DNA of 64,000 nt from Xylanibacter caecicola (GTDB lineage Bacteria > Bacteroidota > Bacteroidia > Bacteroidales > Bacteroidaceae), in NCBI RefSeq assembly GCF_013166515.1, contig NZ_JABKKJ010000015.1, positions 1 through 64,000 of the forward strand, in the 5' to 3' direction. The translations under genes and the position numbers were made by a program. Position 1 is the stretch's first letter. Every line of letters begins with the position of its first letter. Below, piece after piece: positions 27,138 through 37,213 of this stretch. The notes below the pieces were generated by a model. It was not told the DNA's origin, searched no databases, and worked only from the letters and a program-made list of their open reading frames with translations.

Positions 27138-27764
27138 TTACTGACCTACTGCCACTTTGGCATGTCTGATGACCTTGTCGTTCAACGTGTATCCGGTCTG
27201 TACGCAGTCGAGAACTTTGCCTTTCTTGTCGTCGCCCATGCCCGGAACCATTGCTATAGCCTCGTGGAAGTCGGTGCTGAAGTCGGCGTCGGCAGTGTCT
27301 ATCTTCTTCACTCCCAAGCCCTCCAGTGTCTTTAAAAACTTCTGCTGTATCAGCTCCATGCCTTCTTTCAGCACGGCAGGGTCGTCTGTTTTGGCAGAGT
27401 TTTCCATGGCGCGCTCCATATCGTCGAGTATGGGAAGAATGGCTGTGACAGCCTTTTCCGAACCGTTGAGTATCAGTTCTGTCTTCTCTTTCAGCGTTCT
27501 TTTGCGATAGTTGTCAAACTCTGCGACCGAGCGGAGATACTTGTCCTTCAGTGATGCTATCTCCTCTTCGGCTTTTTCAAGCGGAGTCTTCTCCTCTTCC
27601 TGCTCCTGTTCCGCGTCGTTTGTCGCGTCGCCTTCCGCCTTGTCGGCATCCTCCCGGTCGGCTGTTGCGCCGTTGTCGGTGCCGTTTATGTTCTCTTCCT
27701 CATTGCAGCCGTTGTTAACAGCCTCGTTGTTTTCTTCTATTTTAAAGTCCTTGTCCTTGCTCAT
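27138..27764 (-). CDS. grpE: nucleotide exchange factor GrpE
   Basis: Releases ADP from DnaK. 208 aa: an acidic, low-complexity N-terminus (about 1-65, rich in Glu, Asp and Asn), a long coiled coil (EKAEEEIASLKDKYLRSVAE to FDNYRKRTLKEK) and the beta domain ending VGQ. It is the first gene of grpE-dnaJ-folC. No CIRCE-like repeat is visible upstream in the 63 nt to the ABC-F gene. Confidence 0.95.
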   Translation of the reverse strand: MSKDKDFKIEENNEAVNNGCNEEENINGTDNGATADREDADKAEGDATNDAEQEQEEEKTPLEKAEEEIASLKDKYLRSVAEFDNYRKRTLKEKTELILNGSEKAVTAILPILDDMERAMENSAKTDDPAVLKEGMELIQQKFLKTLEGLGVKKIDTADADFSTDFHEAIAMVPGMGDDKKGKVLDCVQTGYTLNDKVIRHAKVAVGQ

Positions 27765-27827
27765 AAGATTTGATATGTTTTTACAAACGGTCTAACAAAA
27801 ACCTTGCCAATATTGTGTTTTATGCAA

Positions 27828-29447
<1,620 letters not shown>

Positions 29448-29477
29448 TTATACCTTATATATATTAAAAAACGGCTG

Positions 29478-29509
29478 CAAAAGTACTAATTTTATTTGAT
29501 GTGCACAAA
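29478..29509 (-). promoter_or_regulatory. promoter of the ABC-F gene
   Basis: On the minus strand TTTG (29506-29509) and TACTTTTG (29478-29485) with 20-nt spacing, 36 nt before the ATG. Confidence 0.75.
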
Positions 29510-29639
29510 TAAAACCGTACATAACAACGATTTATGCTTCATGGCGTGATGAATATAAATGTACCGTAGAGGGTGCTTATAATGGCTGACGCACGTCTTT
29601 GGATGTGCACTTGCGATGACAATATGATACGTTATCGGG

Positions 29640-29930
29640 TTTGAATGATAGCAAAGTGTCAATACAAAAACGCTCCTCTTTTTTGTCAAACGAGATGTTG
29701 AAAAGGTCGTTGACACTCGTTTTGCTTGCCGAAAGGGCACCTTTTGTGATGTGAAATGCCGTGTTTAAGACTCTGAAATGCCGTGTTTCAGGGTGCAATA
29801 TGCGGCACTTGGCATCACAAACCATGCTGTTTTAGCCACAAAAGTGGCGTACTTTCCTATGGAATTTGGCGTATTTACGTATTTTATCTCCATGATTTAT
29901 TGCACAGATATGCCGTAAAATGCATAACAT
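29640..29930 (+). repeat. family A intergenic repeat, copy 2
   Basis: Same orientation as copy 4 and similar through its length. It begins with GTCAATACAAAAACG, then TTTTGTCAAACGAGATGTTG (29692-29711), then units such as AAATGCCGTGTTTAAGACTC and AAATGCCGTGTTTCAGGGTG, and ends TTTATTGCACAGATATG (29897-29913). An 82-codon minus-strand frame across it is not a gene. Confidence 0.6.
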
Positions 29931-30176
29931 ATTGATACAGAATATTTTACTGTTGCACGTGGATTTTCGCCGTCTTTGCGTTTTGAGACTTTTATTTTAA
30001 ACACTCCGCCTTATTTAAGGGTTATGGAAAATCAAAGTGAAAGCCAAAAGTTGAAAATCGTGACACCGTGATTTGTCTTGTTATAACAGCCGCATGCACA
30101 CGTAAAACGGAATTATATGTACCGTATACCATATGGCATCGTCTCTCTGTCAAATGCACCGAATATGTCGCTTTAA
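29931..30176. other. intergenic, nothing recognised
   Basis: AT-rich stretch between the family A copy and the next promoter. I see no gene, RNA fold or repeat that I can support. Confidence 0.5.
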
Positions 30177-30208
30177 TTTGGTATGTTCGCCAATTAGGCG
30201 TATATTTG
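30177..30208 (+). promoter_or_regulatory. promoter of the pseudouridine synthase gene
   Basis: TTTG (30177-30180) and TATATTTG (30201-30208) at 20-nt spacing. Transcription would start near 30213, which rules out the longer frame starting at 30133. Confidence 0.78.
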
Positions 30209-30225
30209 CACACGAATTAAACGAT

Positions 30226-31128
30226 ATGTTGTCGATGAAGAACAATTATAACAGTCAGGAACAATATGCTCATTACACCGTTAATGAGGAAAAGCCGCTG
30301 CTCGAGTGGCTGCTTTCCAACATAAACAGTGAGAGCAGAAGCAAGATAAAAGCCACACTTCAGGGCAAGGGAATAAAGGTTAACGGCAAAGTTGTCACGC
30401 AGTTCGACTATCCTTTGCAGCCGGGCATGAAGGTATCCGTAAGCAAGACCAAGCGGAACAATGACACATTGAAGAGCCGTTATGTCAAGATTGTATACGA
30501 AGACCGCTACCTTGTGGTGGTGGAGAAGAATGTCGGTATACTCTCAATGGCTGCCGGAGGGCGCTCGCTCAACGTGAAAGCCGTGCTCGACGACTATTTT
30601 CGCAAGACGCGTCAGCGCTGCACCGCCCATGTTGTTCACCGTCTTGACCGCGACACCAGCGGACTGATGATCTATGCAAAGGACATCGAGACGGAGCAGA
30701 TACTCGAACACAACTGGCACGACATAGTGTACGACCGCCGTTATGTGGCTGTGGTAAGCGGCGAAATGGAAGAGGACGGCGGCACCATTGCCAACTGGCT
30801 GAAGGACAACAAGGCGTATGTGACATACTCATCGCCCGTGGACAACGGCGGAAAGTATGCCGTGACACATTTCCATACGCTGGCAAGAACCACGGAACAC
30901 AGTCTTGTGGAATACTGTCTGGAGACGGGACGCAAGAACCAGATACGCGTACACTCGGCGGATATGGGGCATCCCGTGTGCGGAGACGTGAAGTATGGTA
31001 ACGGCGACGACCCTCTTCACCGCCTGTGCCTACATGCTTACGTGCTGTGTTTCTGGCACCCCGTTACGCGCGAACGAATGGAGTTTGAGACGATGATACC
31101 GGCGCAGTTCCGCCATCTGTTCAAGTAA
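30226..31128 (+). CDS. RluA/RluD-family pseudouridine synthase
   Basis: Converts specific uridines in RNA to pseudouridine. An N-terminal S4-like RNA-binding part (about 18-65, LLSNINSESRSKIKATLQGK, GIKVNGKV) is followed by the catalytic domain with HRLDRDTSGLMIYAK (Asp is the catalytic residue), and the late GRKNQIRVHSADMGHPVCGD and LCLHAYVL motifs. I start at 30226, downstream of the promoter; an ATG at 30235 is also possible. Which rRNA or tRNA site it modifies cannot be read from sequence. A 51-aa membrane protein gene follows. Confidence 0.9.
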   Translation: MLSMKNNYNSQEQYAHYTVNEEKPLLEWLLSNINSESRSKIKATLQGKGIKVNGKVVTQFDYPLQPGMKVSVSKTKRNNDTLKSRYVKIVYEDRYLVVVEKNVGILSMAAGGRSLNVKAVLDDYFRKTRQRCTAHVVHRLDRDTSGLMIYAKDIETEQILEHNWHDIVYDRRYVAVVSGEMEEDGGTIANWLKDNKAYVTYSSPVDNGGKYAVTHFHTLARTTEHSLVEYCLETGRKNQIRVHSADMGHPVCGDVKYGNGDDPLHRLCLHAYVLCFWHPVTRERMEFETMIPAQFRHLFK

Positions 31129-31148
31129 AAAGGATGTAATTTGTATAT

Positions 31149-31304
31149 ATGGAAAACTTCGGATACTACATATTCTGCCTCATAGCATTTATCGTTGCCT
31201 TCTTCATCGTTAAGAAAGTGGCAGGTTGTCTTATAAAGACGATAGTGCTTGCAGTAATCATTGCGGTGCTTGCCGCCGTATATTATATGTATATAAGGCA
31301 GTAG
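31149..31304 (+). CDS. 51-aa two-helix membrane protein
   Basis: Short gene 20 nt after the pseudouridine synthase stop: MENFGYYIFCLIAFIVAFFI, then KKVAGCLIK, then a second hydrophobic run ending YYMYIRQ. Two membrane helices (about 6-21 and 31-46) joined by a short basic loop. It begins ATG and ends TAG. It is probably cotranscribed with the gene before it. No family recognised; coding status rests on the clean helix-loop-helix pattern and position. Confidence 0.6.
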   Translation: MENFGYYIFCLIAFIVAFFIVKKVAGCLIKTIVLAVIIAVLAAVYYMYIRQ

Positions 31305-31382
31305 GATAGGGGAGAGAATTGTATTAAAAAGTATAGTTCTATACCTATATAATAGGTGATACGGTCATTTAATTGGGTATAT

Positions 31383-31533
31383 GAGGCTGTGTCAAAATTC
31401 AACAGTTGCTGCTTGTAGGGACATATTCTTGTATTTGTCCGCCCGTAACAGTCTTAAAATCAGTGGTTATATACCGGACAAATACAAGAATATGTCTCTA
31501 CAAGAGGACGATTACTTATTTTGACACAGCCCC
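31383..31533. mobile_element. MITE-like 151-bp element
   Basis: Ends are GAGGCTGTGTCAAAAT (31383-) and its inverted copy finishing CAGCCCC (31533), flanked on both sides by ATAT (31379-31382 and 31534-31537), a possible 4-bp target duplication. The arms are inverted copies over about 57 bp with a diverged middle; CTTGTAGGGACATATTCTTG on the left pairs with the right arm with one mismatch. It carries no gene, so it would need a transposase elsewhere. It could also act as a terminator for the flanking genes. Confidence 0.65.
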
Positions 31534-31542
31534 ATATGCCTT

Positions 31543-32184
31543 TTATTTGTTCTTCGTAAGACTATCGTATAGCCTGTCGAAAACCTTTCTCAGTTCCGCA
31601 GAATTGTTGATATATTCTCTTATTCTCTTAAGGTTTCTCTCGTTTTCCGCACCCGGTATCCATAGCTTTATGTATCCGTTGGTGGAGTATTTGTTATCGA
31701 GATGCTCTCTGAAACGTGCCCATTGCCCTTCCTTGTCCTTCTCCGGATAGTGGTCGATGCCGAACTCTATGGTTCTTGTGAATACAATTTCCGGTTCAAG
31801 GTCGCGGTCTGCCTCAGCCACAATCTTGCCGTATATGCTGCGCGGAGCATGCGATGCCGATGCCCGATGGTCTTCAACCGCCTCTTTCATTATCTTTATC
31901 TGATCTGCCGAGAACCACTTGCGCAGCCTTATATCCGCTGCAAGTATCTTGCCACTCGTTATGTGATGTATGGCACGCGGTCCCTCCAATCCCAGGTCGT
32001 GGTATGCAGCCGTGGCGTATGCCATGTTTATGTCAGCCCCGATGTGCCTTGCCAGCGCCAGCGAACGGTTTATTACGCGTGTGGCATGAGTAAGGTTGTG
32101 TGCTTTGTCAAACGAGGTATAGCGTGGCAGTATGTCTGTTTCTATGAACTCCATGAGATCCAGACTTACGTTATTGTCTATCAT
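31543..32184 (-). CDS. HD-domain phosphohydrolase
   Basis: 213 aa with the metal-binding H...HD...D pattern of HD hydrolases: LTHATRVINRSLALARHIG (His), AAYHDLG (His-Asp), EDHRAS (His) and AEADRDLEP (Asp). Members cleave phosphate from nucleotides or other phosphate esters; the substrate is not readable. Its promoter faces that of menA and shares the same 35 bp. Confidence 0.82.
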   Translation of the reverse strand: MIDNNVSLDLMEFIETDILPRYTSFDKAHNLTHATRVINRSLALARHIGADINMAYATAAYHDLGLEGPRAIHHITSGKILAADIRLRKWFSADQIKIMKEAVEDHRASASHAPRSIYGKIVAEADRDLEPEIVFTRTIEFGIDHYPEKDKEGQWARFREHLDNKYSTNGYIKLWIPGAENERNLKRIREYINNSAELRKVFDRLYDSLTKNK

Positions 32185-32200
32185 ATAAAACGTGTAATTT

Positions 32201-32235
32201 TTTGCAAATATACGATATAATGTTTACTTTTGCAA
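32201..32235. promoter_or_regulatory. interlocked divergent promoters of the HD gene and menA
   Basis: Plus strand: TTTG (32201-32204) and TACTTTTG (32225-32232), spacing 20. Minus strand: TTG (32233-32235) and TATATTTG (32205-32212), spacing 20. The -33 of each promoter touches the -7 of the other, so polymerase cannot occupy both at once. Confidence 0.75.
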
Positions 32236-32285
32236 GAGTTTTAATGTCCTATAGCATGCTGCGGCAATATGTTTAATGATAAAAA

Positions 32286-33194
32286 ATGGAGCACAATATG
32301 GAAGAAAAGACGATAAAGCCAAATTCGTTAAAGGCATGGTGGCTTGCCGCGCGTCCGAAAACGCTTTCCGGAGCAGCCGTTCCTGTGATGATAGGCGTTG
32401 CCCTTGCCTATGCGGACAGGGCGCTTTATGGCTTCAATATCGTGCCGGCGCTGCTGTGCTTTCTGTTTGCTTTTCTCATGCAGATAGACGCAAACTTCAT
32501 CAACGACTGTTTCGACTACATTAACGGAAACGATGATGAGACACGCTTGGGACCCAAACGTGCCTGTGCACAAGGGTGGATAAAGGTGGAAAACATGAGA
32601 TATGCCATAGCCGTGACGACGTTTCTTGCGTGCATGGCTGGCTTTCCGTTGATTATCTATGGGGGCACCGAGATGATACTTATTGGTGTCTTTTGTGTAA
32701 TTTTCTGTTTCCTATATACCACACACCTTTCTTATATCGGTATGGGAGACGTGCTTGTAGTGCTTTTCTTCGGTATTGTGCCGGTTTGCGCAACATACTA
32801 TCTGCAGACCGGAACGGTTACTTCTTCCGTGTTTGTTGTATCGCTTGCATGCGGTTTTGTGATAGATACCCTGCTGTTGGTAAACAACTATCGTGACATT
32901 GACAACGACCGCCGTGCGGGCAAATGCACGCTTGTCGTACGTCTCGGGGCAGCTGCCGGTCGCCGCATGTATCTTTATGTCGGTGTCGGCGCGTGTGTCT
33001 TGGGGGCTTGTTTCCTTTTTACCGGACACCCGTTTGCGTTTGCTCTCCCGCTGATATATCTCGTTTTGCATGTTGTTACATACCGCAAAATGGTGCGTAT
33101 AGACAAGGGGAGCGGTCTTAACGCCGTGCTTGGAGACACAGCCCGGAATATGTTTGTCTACGGGTTGCTCGTTTCTGTTGGTCTGTTATTATAA
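32286..33194 (+). CDS. menA: 1,4-dihydroxy-2-naphthoate polyprenyltransferase
   Basis: Attaches the polyprenyl tail in menaquinone synthesis, in the inner membrane. UbiA-family protein with about eight hydrophobic helices; RPKTLSGAAVPVMIG near the N-terminus, DANFINDCFDYINGNDDETR (first Asp-rich, Mg2+-diphosphate site, about 67-86), and LLLVNNYRDIDNDRRAGKCT (second site). 302 aa. An internal ATG at 32298 is an alternative start. Menaquinone fits fumarate respiration, which the methylmalonyl-CoA genes also suggest. Confidence 0.94.
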   Translation: MEHNMEEKTIKPNSLKAWWLAARPKTLSGAAVPVMIGVALAYADRALYGFNIVPALLCFLFAFLMQIDANFINDCFDYINGNDDETRLGPKRACAQGWIKVENMRYAIAVTTFLACMAGFPLIIYGGTEMILIGVFCVIFCFLYTTHLSYIGMGDVLVVLFFGIVPVCATYYLQTGTVTSSVFVVSLACGFVIDTLLLVNNYRDIDNDRRAGKCTLVVRLGAAAGRRMYLYVGVGACVLGACFLFTGHPFAFALPLIYLVLHVVTYRKMVRIDKGSGLNAVLGDTARNMFVYGLLVSVGLLL

Positions 33195-33211
33195 AGAATA
33201 AAGGAGTATAA

Positions 33212-33883
33212 ATGATTTTAAGAAAGATTGTTTTTGTCTTATTGGCATTTGTTCCGGCTCTTCCGCTTTTGGCGGACGGCGCCGACAGTGAGCGCGACCA
33301 TGTGGTGGTGACGCTCAGTGACGGTACCTCGGTCGAGGGATATATAAGGCAGTATTGGTTTGACGGCAAGATGTTCAGCAAGTCAAACCGCAAGTTCAAG
33401 ATGTCTTCCACGCCTTCCGGCAGTGACATAAAGGAGTATACGGCAGATGATGTGAAAAGCGTCGAGTTCCTGAAACGTGGCGAGAACGGTGCTTATTATC
33501 CCCGTCTGGAGTCACGTCTTGTTGCCAACCCTTCCACGTTCAAGCCCGGAAAGGTAAGGCGCCAGTTTGTCTATGCGGAGGCACATACCGCTGCCGGGAC
33601 AATATACTGGTGGAACGGCTACGACTCGCAGCGCATGCAGCTGGGGCAGATAGGCATCTCTACGATTTACGGAGTGTGCCTTTCGGGTGATGATGTGATA
33701 ATTCCTTTTATGACGGGGAATGTCATCAGTCTCAATGCCATGCGCATTTTGTACAAGAAGAAGGACCCTGCATTTGTCGATTACGTGGACAAGAAGATAC
33801 TGAAAGGTGGCAGAAAGATGTGGGATGCCATAGCTGCAGACCCCTCGTTGTTTCTTGATATATGTGCGGGATACGGCAAGTGA
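33212..33883 (+). CDS. exported protein of unknown function
   Basis: 223 aa with a signal peptide (MILRKIVFVLLAFVPALPLL, cleavage near LADG). The mature part starts with HVVVTLSDGTSVEGYIRQYW, a small beta unit, and has mixed alpha/beta character; no enzyme motif or lipobox. It follows menA by 17 nt with AAAGGAG as ribosome site, so it shares the transcript. Not recognised beyond a Bacteroidales periplasmic protein. Confidence 0.7.
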   Translation: MILRKIVFVLLAFVPALPLLADGADSERDHVVVTLSDGTSVEGYIRQYWFDGKMFSKSNRKFKMSSTPSGSDIKEYTADDVKSVEFLKRGENGAYYPRLESRLVANPSTFKPGKVRRQFVYAEAHTAAGTIYWWNGYDSQRMQLGQIGISTIYGVCLSGDDVIIPFMTGNVISLNAMRILYKKKDPAFVDYVDKKILKGGRKMWDAIAADPSLFLDICAGYGK

Positions 33884-33978
33884 GGTTGTAAGGCAGTATT
33901 TATTGTGTGCCGGACGGAATGTTTCCGGTGTAGGGATTGATATGTATTTAAAAACAGTTTAATATAAATAAAACAGCA

Positions 33979-34497
33979 ATGAGAAGTAGAACAGCAACCT
34001 GGTTTGAGTGTAAGATACGTTATGAGAAGACAATGGAAGACGGTATGCAGAAGAAAGTGACCGAGCTTTACACTGTCGATGCACTCAGTTTTACCGAGGC
34101 GGAGGCAAGTATAATAGAGGAAATGTCCTCTTATATAAGTGGTGAGTTTGAGGTTAAGGACATCAAGAAGGCTGCATACGGCGAGGTGTTCTTCAGCGAG
34201 TCGCCGTCTGCCGACCGCTGGTATAAGGCAAAACTCCAGTTTATAACTATCGATGAGAAGACCGAAAAGGAGAAGCGTTCAAACGTAAACTACCTTGTTC
34301 ATGCCGCAACGCTTGAGGATGCGGTGAAGAACATCAACGAGGTTATGGGCACAACGCTCATAGACTATGTCATCGCTTCTGTGGCAGAGACACAGATAAT
34401 GGACGTTTATGAGCATAAGAACGCCCTGAAGAAGAAAGAGACCGACGACCGCCCTGAATATGAACAGGATGAACCTGCACAGGGGGCAGAGGCATGA
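33979..34497 (+). CDS. DUF4494 protein
   Basis: 172 aa cytosolic protein: TATWFECKIRYEKTMEDG at the start, then LYTVDALSFTEAEASIIEEM and VNYLVHAATLEDAVKNINEV, the two related halves of DUF4494, a family limited to Bacteroidetes. The C-terminus is acidic and variable. Function unknown. It overlaps the YggS gene by 4 bp (ATGA), so the two are translationally coupled; the pairing hints at a link to amino-acid or B6 metabolism. Confidence 0.85.
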   Translation: MRSRTATWFECKIRYEKTMEDGMQKKVTELYTVDALSFTEAEASIIEEMSSYISGEFEVKDIKKAAYGEVFFSESPSADRWYKAKLQFITIDEKTEKEKRSNVNYLVHAATLEDAVKNINEVMGTTLIDYVIASVAETQIMDVYEHKNALKKKETDDRPEYEQDEPAQGAEA

Positions 34498-35171
34498 TGG
34501 CTACCGATATAGCTGATAATCTGCGCCGTGTCGCTGCCGGTCTGCCCGAGGGAGTTGCCCTTGTGGCTGTCAGCAAGTATCATTCCGCGGAGCATATAGA
34601 GGAAGCCTACGCCTGCGGGCAGCGTGTTTTCGGCGAAAGCCATGTGCAGGAGCTGGAAAAGAAGCATGTTTCTCTGCCGCAGGACATACAGTGGCACTTC
34701 ATAGGACACTTGCAGACAAACAAGGTGAAGTATATTGCGCCATACGTGTCGATGATAGATGCGGTGGACTCGTATAAACTTTTGAAGGAAATAGACAAGC
34801 ATGCCGCGCGGCATGAACGGACCATTGACGTGCTTCTTGAGCTGCATGTGGCGGAAGAAGATACGAAGTACGGTTTCTCGCCCGATGCCTGTCGTGAGAT
34901 GCTTGCGGCAGGGGAGTGGCGCCAATTGGAGCATGTCAGGATATGCGGACTTATGACTATGGCGTCCAATGTGGATGATGAAGAGCAGATTGCGCGTGAG
35001 TTCACAGTGGCGGCAGACCTCTTTGACGAGTTGAAAGGAATGTATTTTGCCGATGCCGATTACTTCTGCGAGCGTTCGTGGGGCATGAGCGACGATTACA
35101 ATATTGCCATAAAATGCCGCAGTACGATGATTCGTGTCGGCACGGGGATATTCGGTCCGCGAGAGTATTGA
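34494..35171 (+). CDS. yggS: YggS/PLPBP-type pyridoxal phosphate homeostasis protein
   Basis: 225 aa TIM-barrel protein that binds PLP without a known catalytic role; it buffers PLP and affects amino-acid pools. ALVAVSKYHSAEHIEEAY (Lys of VSKY binds PLP), FGESHVQELEKK, WHFIGHLQTNKVKY, IDAVDS, ICGLMTMA and MSDDYNIAIKCRSTMIRVGT (phosphate site) are all present. Start overlaps the DUF4494 stop as ATGA; the next codon is also ATG. Confidence 0.93.
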   Translation: MMATDIADNLRRVAAGLPEGVALVAVSKYHSAEHIEEAYACGQRVFGESHVQELEKKHVSLPQDIQWHFIGHLQTNKVKYIAPYVSMIDAVDSYKLLKEIDKHAARHERTIDVLLELHVAEEDTKYGFSPDACREMLAAGEWRQLEHVRICGLMTMASNVDDEEQIAREFTVAADLFDELKGMYFADADYFCERSWGMSDDYNIAIKCRSTMIRVGTGIFGPREY

Positions 35172-35212
35172 TACCTTTTATAATATGATATAAAGACAAA
35201 CGTCTTTATATA

Positions 35213-35350
35213 AAAAGGAGATAGAGGGAGATATTAGTAGATAAAGGAAGATAAAAGACGTATGTCTTGTTACTTATTATAAGACAGTTGTCATCTATCT
35301 TCCGCGGCTTTAGCCGCTAACTTCTACTATCTCCCTCTATCTCCTTATTT
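35213..35350. repeat. family B hairpin, copy 2 (between convergent genes)
   Basis: Outer stem AAGGAGATAGAGGGAGATA on the left pairs with TATCTCCCTCTATCTCCTT on the right (with a small bulge beyond it). The inner stem around AGACGTATGTCTT is weaker, with about 15 of 20 pairs. The side hairpin GCGGC-TTTA-GCCGC (35304-35317) is at the same place as in copy 1. It sits about 40 nt from the stops of yggS and the M6 protease and probably ends both transcripts. Confidence 0.8.
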
Positions 35351-35393
35351 TAATTTCCTTGTCAGTTGTTGTCCTTTATCATGTCGCAGCATA

Positions 35394-37196
35394 TTATCTC
35401 ACGACTATCTTCTTGCCGTTTCGGATGTATATGCCCTTTTTCAGACCGTTATTGTCCGTCCCGACATACCGTCCGTCGACGGAGAATATGCGCTTGTCGA
35501 TGTCCTTCTGCTCGGATACAGTCGGCTTGTCTATGCCAGTAGGGTCGCCTGCCTCAATGAAATCGAACGTCACCACGCCCGTTTCTGTATTCTCCTTTAT
35601 GTTCAGAAGAGGCTTGTTTAGCGGTTGTGAAGTATATACGAGCGGTTTTACCGGAGCCTCGTCAGTGAGCGATGTCACGTTTTTTGTGCCGGGGAACGGG
35701 TCGGCTTCCATGCTCGTCTTGTATAAAGTGGCGGCGGAAACATCCTTGGTAGCCTCGGCTGTGGCACTTGCCTGTGTCATGAGTCTGCCGTCTGCCGGTA
35801 TGATTGTCATTCTCGGGTGTCCGAGAGTGTTGTTTACGCTGTTGTAAGAGATGTTGAACGCGTTTGCGTCGTAGTCCACATGAAACACCAGCATGCCGTG
35901 TCCCAACTGCTGACTGTTCCAGCCTTCCTTCTGTATATTCTGCACGATGAGATATTCATTGCCCGTCTTGTCGTTATCGTTCATTATGCGGTAAGCCTTT
36001 CCGCCATTGTCAATAGTGCTGAGACTTACGCTCCCTTTGTTTTCGAGGGTGCCTATCTCAAACCATCCGAATGCCTCTCTTTCCCAAGCCGTATATGCCG
36101 TCGGGACACGTCCGTTGGCAGTATATGTGCCGCCGTCCATGATGCTCCAGTATTCAAGCTGCTGGTTGTCTGCATTCTGACACACTTTATTTGTTGCATA
36201 AAGATCGGGCATTCCCATCGTGTGTGAGAACTCATGGCAGAACAGTCCGATGCCGTTAATTCTCGTATAGTCTTTAGCCGGGGTGTCGCTAAGCTCGTTG
36301 CTTACCCCATAGCGGTATATCTTTTTGTTGTCGTATGTGCCGCTGAAACTTCCCGAACCTGACTTGGGCCATATACAATCGCTGCTGTTGCCTGTTATAC
36401 TTTGTGCATATCCGGCATATATTATATATATAAGGTCAACGTAACCGTCTCCGTCTGCATCATAGTCGCTGAAGTCCACAAGTCCGTCTGCCGCCTTGCA
36501 GACATCCGGAATGAGCCTGTCCATACGGTCGGTTCTGTTATTTGTGTCCTCTCCGTAGTAAGCCAACGGATTGTCAAGCTTCACCGGTCCGTACACATCG
36601 AACTGCGGTTCGAACTGTCCGAAGCTCATGTCCTTGAAGTATTTCCTTACACTTCCGTAGTTCTTATGATTGAAGTTGCCATAGTCTTTCAGTTCTCCTT
36701 CGGCGTTAAGATACTCATTAAACGCCTCTTTAGGCGAATTTATTTTGAAAGGTGTGTCGCTGAACTCGGCGAGAATCACCAGCGTGCGCGGTTTGCCGGT
36801 GTGCGGAAACAGTCTTGTTCCGCCTTGTATAGGCTCTCTCATCACACGCGCTTTCTTTTTCAATACATCCGCCTTTTTGTAGAACATCTCCCTGTTCTGT
36901 TTTTCTATCAGTCTTGTTTCCACGGTGCTGCGCATCTCTTTGTTGTGCGCAAGCTGCCCGGTGGACATCCTTTCGTCCTTCTCGTCGATGGCTGCGATGT
37001 AGAAACTTGTACCGATTTGATGCAATATCACACCGTCAACGGTTGTGTAATAGTGAAAGTCCTCATCACCGTGACATATCACGGTGAGCTGCGTTCCGTC
37101 GCTCTGTGTCACCGTTACAGGCAGACTGTGAGCCTTTGCCGCACGTCCGCAGATGACATACAGTGATAATAAGATAAATAAAGTAAATCTTTTCAT
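35394..37196 (-). CDS. secreted M6-family metalloprotease, T9SS-type C-terminus
   Basis: 600 aa. A signal peptide (1-23) precedes a propeptide and a zinc protease domain of the immune inhibitor A (M6) group; the zinc motif is HEFSHTMGMPD. The last 35 residues (ending KKGIYIRNGKKIVVR) look like the short C-terminal sorting tail of type IX secretion cargo in Prevotella. It is thus likely secreted or surface-bound and degrades host or dietary protein. A single gene, convergent to yggS. Confidence 0.88.
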   Translation of the reverse strand: MKRFTLFILLSLYVICGRAAKAHSLPVTVTQSDGTQLTVICHGDEDFHYYTTVDGVILHQIGTSFYIAAIDEKDERMSTGQLAHNKEMRSTVETRLIEKQNREMFYKKADVLKKKARVMREPIQGGTRLFPHTGKPRTLVILAEFSDTPFKINSPKEAFNEYLNAEGELKDYGNFNHKNYGSVRKYFKDMSFGQFEPQFDVYGPVKLDNPLAYYGEDTNNRTDRMDRLIPDVCKAADGLVDFSDYDADGDGYVDLIYIIYAGYAQSITGNSSDCIWPKSGSGSFSGTYDNKKIYRYGVSNELSDTPAKDYTRINGIGLFCHEFSHTMGMPDLYATNKVCQNADNQQLEYWSIMDGGTYTANGRVPTAYTAWEREAFGWFEIGTLENKGSVSLSTIDNGGKAYRIMNDNDKTGNEYLIVQNIQKEGWNSQQLGHGMLVFHVDYDANAFNISYNSVNNTLGHPRMTIIPADGRLMTQASATAEATKDVSAATLYKTSMEADPFPGTKNVTSLTDEAPVKPLVYTSQPLNKPLLNIKENTETGVVTFDFIEAGDPTGIDKPTVSEQKDIDKRIFSVDGRYVGTDNNGLKKGIYIRNGKKIVVR

Positions 37197-37213
37197 CTCG
37201 TGTTTTATTTTAT

